A stretch of DNA of 64,000 nt from JACMRI01 sp043778625 (GTDB lineage: Bacteria > Bacteroidota > Bacteroidia > UBA4408). Positions within the stretch are counted from its first letter, which is position 1. The number at the start of each line of letters is the position of its first letter. Both the position numbers and the translations under genes were made by a program. Positions 34,759 to 43,064 of the stretch are shown in pieces. The notes beneath the pieces are model-generated. The model was not told the origin of the DNA, did not search any database, and was given only the letters and a program-made list of their open reading frames with translations. Where the stretch lies: positions 1 through 64,000 of the forward strand of contig JAYWFU010000031.1 in assembly GCA_043778625.1 (NCBI GenBank), in the 5' to 3' direction.

Positions 34759-36183
34759 TTATTTGCCCAACAAATTTAATACCTGTTGCATACACGCATC
34801 GTGGGTAGTGCTGAGTAAAGTTAAATTTTCATTTACTATATAACTAGGTTGCACGCCACGCCCATAATTGGTTTGGGGCAATATATTATTTACCTGATAC
34901 AGCGGCAACCGCAGTTGTATTTTGGTGTTGGGGGCTTGCACCATAGGCATTGTAAATGCGTTGCAACCATTTTCGGTTCCGCCAGTTTCTTGCCCAATAA
35001 TGGTAGCTCGGTTATAACGTTTTAAATATGCCGCTACTATTACCGATGCCGAAAAACTTCCGCCATTAACCAGTACAAACACTTTGCCTGTGTAATTATT
35101 ATTTTTTGCTTTTTTAATAGGTAAGTAGGCATAATAGATGCTATCAACTGTTTTGTGTTTAGTGTAATTTAAAAACTTAGCTGATAATATAATGCCAAAC
35201 TTATCTTTCATGTAGCCGTAGTAGGGTATTATTTTATTATTGCGATTAGCTTCAATAACAGTATTGTTGGGCAATAAATAGCTTAATAATTTTATAGCAG
35301 TAAGTACCTGCCCGCCTCCATTATTGCGTAAATCAAGCACTAGGTTAGGGGTGTGTTTATTGGCAAGTTGGTTAAATGTAGTGGTTAAAAACTTACGTTG
35401 TTTAAATGATGCAAACGAATTCAAATCAATAATTGCAATGCTATCGTGTAGGTAGGTTAATGTTTCTTCGCTTTCGTTTTTAGTCTTATTTGTTTTAGCA
35501 ACAACACAGGTAACGGTATGTTTAATGGTACTGCCTTTTAGGGCATTAATAGTAATAATTTGTATAGTTGCACTATCCACTAATCCCCTGTAATAACGTG
35601 CAAAGTTTTGGTTAATTATGTTTTCTTTTCCAGTTGTAATACTACCATCGGCGGTAATAAAACTATTCATAGCTAAGAGTATATCGTGCGCTGAATGCTT
35701 GTTAATACTAGTTATTTCGTCCAATGGTTTTATAGTACTATCGGTACTATTGTTTTTAATTACATACAATTTTTGGTTGTTGGTAACAATATCTAACGGT
35801 AATAATTTATAGGGGTGTTTAACTAAATATTTAGTAGTACTGGGGTTAAATAATGTGGCGGTATGCCCACATTTTATTTTTTCAATAGGGCGTTCGAGCA
35901 ATATTCTAAACTGTCGTTCGGTCATACTATCCGCTATTTGTGTGCGGTAGTAATTAAACCAGTAGTGCATACTATCGGCGGTGGTGTAGCGTGTTAGCCC
36001 AGGGTGGCATTTGGTAAGTATGGCTTGCATGAAGTTATAATCCTGCACCAAATCGTTTTTAGCATAGTACTTATTGCTAGGGTCGTGCTGTTGTGCAATG
36101 CTAAGTTGTGTGGTTAGTAATAACAAAAAAAACACAAACAATTGTTTGTGTTTTAATATAACGTTGCGCATAGTGTAGTACAT
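34759..36183 (-). CDS. S41-family (C-terminal processing-like) peptidase
   Basis: 474 residues; signal peptide about 1-30 (ending LSIAQQ), starts possible at 36183 or 36171. The S41 catalytic domain occupies about residues 270-440: VLDLRNNGGGQVLTAIKLLSYLL, VFVLVNGGSFSASVIVAAYLK (nucleophile Ser region) and ATIIGQETGGTENG. N-terminal helical region precedes it (about 35-120), and no clear PDZ domain is seen, as in the tricorn-core-like subgroup. It should act in the periplasm or at the outer membrane. It starts 7 bp after the rseP stop, so the two peptidases are probably co-transcribed. Confidence 0.88.
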   Translation of the reverse strand: MYYTMRNVILKHKQLFVFFLLLLTTQLSIAQQHDPSNKYYAKNDLVQDYNFMQAILTKCHPGLTRYTTADSMHYWFNYYRTQIADSMTERQFRILLERPIEKIKCGHTATLFNPSTTKYLVKHPYKLLPLDIVTNNQKLYVIKNNSTDSTIKPLDEITSINKHSAHDILLAMNSFITADGSITTGKENIINQNFARYYRGLVDSATIQIITINALKGSTIKHTVTCVVAKTNKTKNESEETLTYLHDSIAIIDLNSFASFKQRKFLTTTFNQLANKHTPNLVLDLRNNGGGQVLTAIKLLSYLLPNNTVIEANRNNKIIPYYGYMKDKFGIILSAKFLNYTKHKTVDSIYYAYLPIKKAKNNNYTGKVFVLVNGGSFSASVIVAAYLKRYNRATIIGQETGGTENGCNAFTMPMVQAPNTKIQLRLPLYQVNNILPQTNYGRGVQPSYIVNENLTLLSTTHDACMQQVLNLLGK

Positions 36184-36190
36184 AAAGCAA

Positions 36191-37519
36191 TTAATTATTA
36201 AACCCTAGTAAGCGCATAATATCATTAATATTACCCAGCAACATTAAGCCTAATAGCATAACCATACCTACTACTTGTGCATATTCCAAAAACTTTTCGT
36301 TAGGCTTACGGCGTGTAATTATTTCGTATAACGTAAACATTACGTGTCCACCATCTAAAGCGGGTATGGGTAGTATATTCATTATAGCTAATACTATTGA
36401 TAAAAATGCGGTAAACCCCCAAAACACTTGCCAGTCCCAGTTGGCCGAAAATGCACTGCCCAACATAATAAATCCGCCTACTTGTTTGTAGCCTTTTACC
36501 TCAGGGTTAAATAATATTTTAAACTGACGAATGTAGTTGCTAAACGTTTGGCCTGCATGGTGGTAACCTGCTGGAATACTTGCTAGTAGGGAGTACTCCA
36601 CTTTTTTTGTTTTAAAATAACTTAACACATTTACTGGTGCAATGCCTAACTTGCCACTTTCGGGTACATTAACTTTTACATTAACTGCTGCACCGTTACG
36701 CAGTACATTAATAGTGGCTACTTTACTTTTGTGCAATTGCAATTGCGCTACTACATTGTTAAAATATTCGGCACCCACACTATCAACACCCACTATTTTG
36801 TCGCCTTTAAGTAATCCCGCTTTTTGCCCCACACTACCAGGTACAAAATCGCCTACTACAAATGGAAAGCGAGGAATAATAAATTGGTCTTTACTCTTAA
36901 TTAATTTGGCTAAGTAAGTGCGTGGTAGGTCTAGTACCATTATTTTACCTTCACGTTCTATTTCTAGCGTGCGTGCTTGGTTCAGTATCATTTCTTTGGG
37001 TATATCAAAGTGGCTTTCAATGGTGTTACCCTCTACTTTTAAAATTTTATCGCCATCTTTCAAACCTATTTCCGCAGCCAAGCTATCCGCTGCAATACCA
37101 TAAGTTACGTTAGCCGAAGGTAAAATTTCGTCGCCCCAATAAAATGCAATACCCGCATAAATTAATATGCCCAATAGCGCATTAACTGTAACACCGCCAA
37201 GCATTATTATTAAGCGTTGCCATGCAGGCTTGCTCCTAAATTCCCACGGTTGAGGTTCTTGTTTTAATTGCTCGGTATCCATACTTTCGTCTATCATACC
37301 TGCAATTTTAACATAACCCCCTAATGGCAACCAACCCATACCGTATTCGGTTTCGCCTTTTTTAATTTTAAAAATTGAAAAATAAGGGTCAAAAAACAAG
37401 TAAAATTTTTCGATACGGCAACCAAATAGTTTAGCGGGTATAAAATGCCCTAGCTCGTGTAGGGTTACTAATATTGATAAACTTAATATAAATTGTGCGG
37501 CTTTAATAAGTATTTCCAT
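36191..37519 (-). CDS. rseP: Site-2 intramembrane metalloprotease RseP
   Basis: Inner-membrane zinc protease that cuts membrane segments such as those of anti-sigma factors. 442 residues. HExxH in TLHELGHFIPAKLFG (about residues 20-24), GLPLGGYVKIAG-like segment WLPLGGYVKIAGM, two PDZ domains in the periplasmic loop (about 125-300, with LAAEIGLKDGDKILKVEG and GQKAGLLKGDKIVGVDS), and the third zinc ligand in IPALDGGHVMF near 395. Four transmembrane segments. A full -7 box lies 43 nt upstream. The S41 peptidase follows. Confidence 0.95.
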   Translation of the reverse strand: MEILIKAAQFILSLSILVTLHELGHFIPAKLFGCRIEKFYLFFDPYFSIFKIKKGETEYGMGWLPLGGYVKIAGMIDESMDTEQLKQEPQPWEFRSKPAWQRLIIMLGGVTVNALLGILIYAGIAFYWGDEILPSANVTYGIAADSLAAEIGLKDGDKILKVEGNTIESHFDIPKEMILNQARTLEIEREGKIMVLDLPRTYLAKLIKSKDQFIIPRFPFVVGDFVPGSVGQKAGLLKGDKIVGVDSVGAEYFNNVVAQLQLHKSKVATINVLRNGAAVNVKVNVPESGKLGIAPVNVLSYFKTKKVEYSLLASIPAGYHHAGQTFSNYIRQFKILFNPEVKGYKQVGGFIMLGSAFSANWDWQVFWGFTAFLSIVLAIMNILPIPALDGGHVMFTLYEIITRRKPNEKFLEYAQVVGMVMLLGLMLLGNINDIMRLLGFNN

Positions 37520-37562
37520 AAGCTGATAGTGGTGTAATTAATGTGTTAAATGTAATGCAGTG

Positions 37563-37570
37563 CAAAACTA
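37563..37570 (-). promoter_or_regulatory. Bacteroidota -7 promoter element for rseP
   Basis: Minus strand TAGTTTTG, a full TAnnTTTG match, 43 nt before the rseP ATG at 37519. Confidence 0.5.
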
Positions 37571-37610
37571 GTAAGTTTAATTTACAATAGATAATTGATT
37601 TTAAAATCGG

Positions 37611-38549
37611 TTACTTAGTATAAGGCGTTAAATCACTGTCTTTTAAATTAATGTGGCTAAATTTCTTTTTAACTATCCCGTTGTCTAATGCCATAATTAC
37701 GGGCACTTCAGGGCCACTTAGCTTTACAAAGTTGTTAGTATTATAGTGCAGGTGTGGTACATCTTCGGCTTTGGTTTCCGCCCAAAACGGAGCTAAATAT
37801 TCTTGCTTACCTGTTAGTACCAATAGCATACTCCAGTTTGGGTGTTGGTTGTGCATAATGTGGAGCTTAAAGGCAGCTATTTTGCAATGTGGGCAAGTAG
37901 CGCTTACAAAGGCTACAATATGTTTACCTAGTTTTAATTTATCAATAGTAGGTTGATTGTTGTGTTCCTTATCACTAAGTAGCTCCAGCGGTAGCGTGTA
38001 GTTGGCTTTGCCTTCGGTGATGTATTGTGCCATGTAAAAATCAGGCGGATTAAGTATAAATGGTAACGCTGCACACCCTGCAATACTTACTATCCACACC
38101 GCAATGGTATAGCGCCACTGCACCACCACATTCATATACCATAACATGGCGGTAATGCCCATCATTGCTATATTTTTGAGGATAGATTGTAGCGGTGTCA
38201 TTTCCAAATAAGTACCAAAACAACCGCAGTTGCCCGTATTGCCGTCTTTTATTAGCGCATACACTAAGTAAAGCGTAAAAAATAATAACACGCCCATTAC
38301 AGCTTTTAGCGTAAACTCACGGTGCTTAAATTGTAGTATTAACAGTAATCCTACGCCAAGTTCTAACCCAATAAGCAGGCGGGCTACAATAGGCGCAGTA
38401 AACCAGTTAGCAATACCTACATCAATAAAATTAAGTTCAAAAGGCTCAATAGGGTATAGCTTAACATAGCCCGAAAATATAAATACTATACCTAATAGTA
38501 CAGCGGTAATAAAATAAATAATACGTGTAACCGTTGGATTGTGTTCCAT
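37611..38549 (-). CDS. MauE/DoxX-type membrane protein with thioredoxin-like C-terminal domain
   Basis: 312 residues. Four transmembrane helices in the first 135 residues form a MauE/DoxX module with the conserved NCGCFGTYLEMTPLQSILKN loop after helix 3, plus a fifth helix near 150-167. The rest (about 185-312) is a thioredoxin-like domain with a CPHC active site in VAFVSATCPHCKIAAF and the cis-Pro region GPEVPVIMAL. The protein therefore joins a disulfide-relay membrane part and its redox domain, probably acting on periplasmic cysteines. It lies 14 bp after the RlmI-like methyltransferase gene on the same strand. Confidence 0.85.
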   Translation of the reverse strand: MEHNPTVTRIIYFITAVLLGIVFIFSGYVKLYPIEPFELNFIDVGIANWFTAPIVARLLIGLELGVGLLLILQFKHREFTLKAVMGVLLFFTLYLVYALIKDGNTGNCGCFGTYLEMTPLQSILKNIAMMGITAMLWYMNVVVQWRYTIAVWIVSIAGCAALPFILNPPDFYMAQYITEGKANYTLPLELLSDKEHNNQPTIDKLKLGKHIVAFVSATCPHCKIAAFKLHIMHNQHPNWSMLLVLTGKQEYLAPFWAETKAEDVPHLHYNTNNFVKLSGPEVPVIMALDNGIVKKKFSHINLKDSDLTPYTK

Positions 38550-38563
38550 AATTTAATTAGAAC

Positions 38564-39439
38564 TTAGTAATTACGAAACCTACCCCACACGCCTAACGGT
38601 AACTTTAAATCGGAAGTGCTTTGTAAATACAGCTCGCCAGTTTGCAAGTTTTTACCTGCTTTTTTCTTTAATAAGTTTTCCAATATAATGCTCGAAAACC
38701 CTAACGAATAGGCGTTAAGTATTAAAAAATGTTTAGGTGCAAGTAGTTGCAATACCAACTCAATAAGTTCGGTAATGTTGTCTTCCAATATCCATTTTTC
38801 GCCATTAGCGCCGTGTCCAAATGCAGGCGGATCTAGTATTATTCCGTTGTAAGTATTGCCACGTTTTACTTCGCGGCGAGCAAATTTTAGTGCGTCTTCT
38901 ACCGTCCAGCGTATGTTGTTAAGCCCACTATTTACCATGTTTTCATTGGCCCAATTTACTACTTGCTTAATACTATCCACGTGCGTAACATCAGCTCCTG
39001 CTGCACAAGCCGCAATACTTGCAGCACCAGTGTAGGCAAATAGGTTAAGAAACTTAGGTTGTGGCACATTAAGGTCGTTAATGCTATTGGTTATGTAGTC
39101 CCAATTTACGGCTTGTTCGGGGAACAAGCCTACGTGCTTAAACGATGTAAGCCCTAGTCTAAACGTAAGTTGCTTGGCGTTTTTGCTATTGGCAGTGTAA
39201 TTAATTCGCCATTGGTCGGGGCAATTTTTTAGCTTGCGCCACGTGCCCTGCGAACTCGATTTTGCCTCAAACTTTAAGTGTGCCTTACGTTCCCATTCCG
39301 CTTTAGATAATTGCGCATTCCACACGGCTTGTGGCTCGGGGCGTATTGTTATGTAGTTGCCCCAGCGTTCGAGTTTTTCAAAATTGCCACAGTCTATTAA
39401 TTCGTAATCGGTAAAGTTTTGAGGGCAGAGTAATTGCAT
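38564..39439 (-). CDS. RlmI/RlmK-like SAM-dependent RNA methyltransferase
   Basis: 291 residues. Class I Rossmann fold with PKFLNLFAYTGAASIAACAAGA (motif I), THVDSIKQVVNWANENM (motif II region), NGIILDPPAFGHGANGEKW (motif IV DPPAFG, the RlmI/RlmK-type signature) and an upstream WGRFR-like end (GVWGRFRNY). The N-terminal PUA domain of full RlmI is missing: the protein starts near the central EEL-like segment, so it is a shorter class. The rRNA or protein target is unknown. Neighbours are unrelated. Confidence 0.85.
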   Translation of the reverse strand: MQLLCPQNFTDYELIDCGNFEKLERWGNYITIRPEPQAVWNAQLSKAEWERKAHLKFEAKSSSQGTWRKLKNCPDQWRINYTANSKNAKQLTFRLGLTSFKHVGLFPEQAVNWDYITNSINDLNVPQPKFLNLFAYTGAASIAACAAGADVTHVDSIKQVVNWANENMVNSGLNNIRWTVEDALKFARREVKRGNTYNGIILDPPAFGHGANGEKWILEDNITELIELVLQLLAPKHFLILNAYSLGFSSIILENLLKKKAGKNLQTGELYLQSTSDLKLPLGVWGRFRNY

Positions 39440-39482
39440 AAATAATATTGAGAAAAAAATAATTTAAAAAAAATAGGTGTGC

Positions 39483-40574
39483 CTAGCCTTGTTTTTTGCG
39501 TGTTTTGTTAATATCAAATTTTAACGAAAACACATTAGAGTAAATGGCGGTAGATGAATTGCCGATGTCAGTAAAAGCATAATCAATACATATACTCCTA
39601 AACTTTAACCCCAAACCTACATTAGGCTGAAAGGTAGTTATACTACGTTGCAAAATATCTTTTTGTTGCGTTATGTTGCCCGCTCCTGCTCGTATATACA
39701 CCAAATTATATACATTAAGTTCGAGGCCTGCGTGGGGGTCAATACTTATGCCGTTGGTTTTAATGGGTACGTTACGCTTACCATCGGTGGTAATATCAGC
39801 ATTTACTTCAGCCAACAAATTAAAATTTTTGTGTAGTTTGATGTTACGCGCCGCTCCTAACAAAAAACGAGGTAAAGTTATCTCGCCTGAATTGGTAGGT
39901 ATTTCGTTACCTGTACGCTTAAATGCTTCTATTGTTTTTTCATCTAACGTAATATTCCAAGCATTAAATGTGGTAGTAATATCGCGTGCCGTAACGCCAA
40001 ATTGCCACTGCTTGCGCTTATATTGCACCCCTGCATCAATACCAAAACCCCAACTATTAGCAAACTTGCCAATAACTCGGCGCACTACTTTGGCTGTGCC
40101 CCCCACGGTTAAACCAGGTATTTTAAGTGTGCGTGCATACGATCCCATAAATGCATAATCAGCCGCCGAAAACGAACTAATTCTATTATAATCAATATTG
40201 CCATTAGCATCAATTAATTCGGTAGTGTTGGGTATATTATCTACCCCAAAACGAACTACTGACAGGGCAACAATACTGTTGCTATCAATACGTTTGGCTA
40301 GTGCGCCGTAGTCGTATTTGGCTATACCTGCAAAGTATTCGGCGTGCATTAAGGCTAGTTGTGGAGTAGTACTTACACCACTTAACCCAGCTGGGTTCCA
40401 GTAACCGCTTGTAACGTCGTTTACACTAGCTACTTGGCTACCGCTCATACCAAGGGCTCTGGCACCAACGCCTATTTGCAAAAATTCGTTACTGTACTTA
40501 GGAGCTTGCGCTAATGCCCTGTTGCTTACTAATGCGCACAGTGCTATAAAAAGTAGATGAAATAGTGGTTTCAT
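39483..40574 (-). CDS. PorV/PorQ-family outer-membrane protein
   Basis: 363 residues. Signal peptide about 1-22 (ending ALAQ). KYSNEFLQIGVGARALGMSG, NDVTSGYWNPAGLSG and QLALMHAEYFAGI, followed by a beta-barrel with repeated aromatic-ended strands, are the PorV/PorQ (FadL-like) pattern. True PorV carries T9SS cargo to the surface sortase, while related proteins have other roles; the gene is not beside other T9SS genes, so the exact class is not certain. The T9SS cargo proteins in this window make a secretion role plausible. Confidence 0.87.
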   Translation of the reverse strand: MKPLFHLLFIALCALVSNRALAQAPKYSNEFLQIGVGARALGMSGSQVASVNDVTSGYWNPAGLSGVSTTPQLALMHAEYFAGIAKYDYGALAKRIDSNSIVALSVVRFGVDNIPNTTELIDANGNIDYNRISSFSAADYAFMGSYARTLKIPGLTVGGTAKVVRRVIGKFANSWGFGIDAGVQYKRKQWQFGVTARDITTTFNAWNITLDEKTIEAFKRTGNEIPTNSGEITLPRFLLGAARNIKLHKNFNLLAEVNADITTDGKRNVPIKTNGISIDPHAGLELNVYNLVYIRAGAGNITQQKDILQRSITTFQPNVGLGLKFRSICIDYAFTDIGNSSTAIYSNVFSLKFDINKTRKKQG

Positions 40575-40682
40575 TAAAATAATTAAAAAAATAGTTAGAC
40601 AATAGTTTTTAAACTATTATGCTAACACGAAAATAGGTTTTTTATTACAAAATGGCGTAATTATTAAATGTGGAGCTAGGTA

Positions 40683-41546
40683 CTAAATTTTTGTTGCCAC
40701 TACAAAGCGGTGCTTTTGGTGCAGGTCGTTAATTATTTGTACGTTGCCAAAACCTAATTGCACAAATAGTTGTGCCGTTGCTTCACCAAGGGTTTCATTA
40801 ATTTCAACGGCTACTAACCCTTGTGGTTTTAAGGTATTATGCGCCATGCTGGCTATGACTTTGTAAAATAGTAATGGGTTGCTGTTAGGCACAAACAGTG
40901 CGCTGTGTGGCTCATAACTAAGCACGTTAGTGTGCATGGTTTGTTTTTCGGACTCTAACACATAAGGGGGGTTGCTTACCACTACGTCGTACATTGGCCA
41001 CGTGTGTTGTTGCCATTGCAATATGTCGGATTGTAATAGTGTTACTTCGCAATTATTTGCAGTGGCGTTATGTTGCGCCACTAACAAAGCTTGCGCACTT
41101 ATGTCGCATAGGGTAACTGTACTGTTGGATAATTCGTGCTTAATACTAATGCCTATGCAACCTGTGCCTGTGCCTATGTCAATAATGTTGAGAGAATTAG
41201 TTTTATTTGAGTATTTATTTAAGATATAGGCCACTAACTCCTCAGTTTCGGGTCTTGGGATTAAAGTGTGTTGGTTTACGTTAAATTTTAAATCAAAAAA
41301 CCATTCATAACCAATTATGTATTGTAGCGGTGTGTGCATTAATAGCTTTGCTATGGCTGCATTATAGCTATTAATTTGGCTTTCAGTTACACGGTAATTA
41401 GGTTCAGTTAATTGTTGAGTTTTGGTAAGCTGCGTAATGTACGTAGTAAGTGGCATAAATAACTGTACAAGCTCAGCGGGTGAGTAATTTGCGCTTAACT
41501 GTGTTACAAAATAGTTACGTAGTGTGCTTAGGTTATTGTTGTGCAT
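40683..41546 (-). CDS. prmC: Peptide chain release factor N5-glutamine methyltransferase
   Basis: Methylates the Gln of the GGQ motif in release factors RF1 and RF2. 287 residues, normal length. N-terminal helical domain (MHNNNLSTLRNYF start), then HTLIPRPETEELV, NIIDIGTGTGCIGISI (motif I) and the catalytic DVVVSNPPYVLESE (NPPY). C-terminal ends FVVATKI. A decayed copy of its first 25 codons lies 932 bp upstream (42411-42481), flanking the orphan membrane gene at 41725. Confidence 0.95.
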   Translation of the reverse strand: MHNNNLSTLRNYFVTQLSANYSPAELVQLFMPLTTYITQLTKTQQLTEPNYRVTESQINSYNAAIAKLLMHTPLQYIIGYEWFFDLKFNVNQHTLIPRPETEELVAYILNKYSNKTNSLNIIDIGTGTGCIGISIKHELSNSTVTLCDISAQALLVAQHNATANNCEVTLLQSDILQWQQHTWPMYDVVVSNPPYVLESEKQTMHTNVLSYEPHSALFVPNSNPLLFYKVIASMAHNTLKPQGLVAVEINETLGEATAQLFVQLGFGNVQIINDLHQKHRFVVATKI

Positions 41547-41724
41547 TGGGTGAAATGTCTAGTACAGAATATATAGTGCAATTATAATAAACATTATCTC
41601 AAATTGTTACAAAACACGTGTATAGCAATTGATTCCACAGCGTATTCAAACTATTCTATATTAATTAAAATAAAAACCGTTTAACTTAGTTATAGTAGGT
41701 GTACTAACCCTAAAACTACACCTC

Positions 41725-42318
41725 ATGTTAAACAAAAACAAACTTCCGTTATTAATAATTATTGTAATGTGTGTAGAGTTAATGATATACCTATGGGCTG
41801 TTGGCACTACCGAAACAAGTGTAGTTTTTGATAAATGTGCGCGAAATTCGGGAAGGGTATCTTCATTTTTTAATGTAGCTATATTAGGAATGATTGGTTT
41901 TTATGGGCTTAAAAATTGTTATACTAATACTACTAAAAAAGATGCCTTGGCTGTTTTAATTACTTTATTTGCCGTTAATCATTTAATTCATTTTTTTTAT
42001 GTGTATCAAAATTTTATGCATCACGCACATCTATTAATTGTTTGGGATAATAAGCACGGCTTTGTTACCTTTATTGGTATAGTAACTATTCCTATAGTAG
42101 TGTGGCGTGTTAAACAATTAAATGGCCTACTGTATTTTACTATTATTGCACACCTATTTAACGTTAGTTATTTTATTATAAAAACATTTCACTCCAAAAT
42201 AAAACCTGAGCACCCTGCCTATCACAATCAATTAGGTATTGTAGTTACAAGTGCCGCACTTATGTATGTTTTATACGGCATTATTAAGCATCACAATAAA
42301 TTAAGTACAACTCGTTAA
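41725..42318 (+). CDS. Multi-spanning membrane protein, family unknown
   Basis: 197 residues with about five or six hydrophobic helices (for example PLLIIIVMCVELMIYLWAV and TFIGIVTIPIVVWRV) and His-rich loops such as VNHLIHFFYVYQNFMHHAHLL and PEHPAYHNQLG. No family was recognised; the His/Tyr-rich helices could bind heme or metal, but that is speculation. It is the only plus-strand gene between 21 and 51 kb. It is flanked by prmC on the left and a decayed prmC copy on the right, as if it entered with a duplication. Confidence 0.75.
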   Translation: MLNKNKLPLLIIIVMCVELMIYLWAVGTTETSVVFDKCARNSGRVSSFFNVAILGMIGFYGLKNCYTNTTKKDALAVLITLFAVNHLIHFFYVYQNFMHHAHLLIVWDNKHGFVTFIGIVTIPIVVWRVKQLNGLLYFTIIAHLFNVSYFIIKTFHSKIKPEHPAYHNQLGIVVTSAALMYVLYGIIKHHNKLSTTR

Positions 42319-42410
42319 TGCATACATCAATTATTCGTAGCTTTTGTTATACACAATTATTTAATTGTGTTAGAGCTATAGTAGCCCTGTGCCAAACGTG
42401 GCAACAATTA

Positions 42411-42481
42411 CCTAATTACTATGCGCTAAGCTATATTATAAAATAATTACGAAGAATACTTAAGTTATTGTTGTGCATTGG
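42411..42481 (-). pseudogene. Decayed duplicate of the prmC 5' end
   Basis: Reading the minus strand from ATG 42478 gives MHNNNLSILRNYFII and then a stop, against MHNNNLSTLRNYFVTQL for prmC. The 18 bp around the start codon (GTTATTGTTGTGCATTGG on the plus strand) are identical at 41532-41549 and 42464-42481, and similarity decays leftward over about 70 bp. The two copies are in the same orientation 932 bp apart and enclose the membrane gene at 41725. It is a remnant with no open frame. Confidence 0.8.
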
Positions 42482-42483
42482 TC

Positions 42484-42888
42484 CTACATTACCAATATTC
42501 CATCCAATCCCAATACCTCAATAAACTCAAATTTATCAACGTTAATAGTATTTGGAGCAAAAACAAATTTTTTATCGTACACGTTTCCGTTGTGATAAAA
42601 ACTTGCCCAATACTCGTTACTTATTGCAAATACATCTTCTATAATAGGTTCAATTTTTACTGCCGTACGGCCGTGCACTGTATTTAAAAAATGACGTAGT
42701 GTAGCCGTTTTTTTATCTTCGCCATTAATTGTTCCGTAGCCTGATGTAGATACTAAAACGCCATCCACAGGCTCGTATTTAAAATTTACAAAGTAAGCGT
42801 TCCATTCTTCAGCCAGTTCTTCGTTAATTTCTTTTGTAATGGCTATTCCTATGTGTTCTACATTTAATTGTGGTATGTCTTTAAGCAT
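42484..42888 (-). CDS. Conserved Bacteroidota hypothetical protein
   Basis: 134 residues, soluble, no motif with known function. The order MLKDIPQLNVEHIGIAITKE, VNFKYEPVDGVLVSTSGYGT, KKTATLRHFLN, TAVKIEPIIEDVFAISNEYW and NVYDKKFVFAPNTI belongs to a family I recall as small hypothetical proteins across Bacteroidota. It looks like an Ig-like or C2-like beta sandwich. Its stop lies 3 bp from the decayed prmC start, so it probably sat directly upstream of prmC before the insertion. Confidence 0.75.
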   Translation of the reverse strand: MLKDIPQLNVEHIGIAITKEINEELAEEWNAYFVNFKYEPVDGVLVSTSGYGTINGEDKKTATLRHFLNTVHGRTAVKIEPIIEDVFAISNEYWASFYHNGNVYDKKFVFAPNTINVDKFEFIEVLGLDGILVM

Positions 42889-43064
42889 AATAAGTGTTGA
42901 GCGTATTTTTTTGTAAAAATAATATTTTATTTAATTTTTTTTTGAGTGCTAGAATTAATATTGTTACTTAATTTTAAAATAGTAACCCAGTGTATTCTTA
43001 ATTATTGTTGTTTATTTTTTATTAAAAAAGCAACTTCAACAAATAACAGCATAAAATTTTCGCA

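Noticed and set aside
40601..40618. Palindrome AATAGTTT/AAACTATT between prmC and the PorV/PorQ gene
   Set aside because: No T tract follows on either strand; could be chance in AT-rich DNA.
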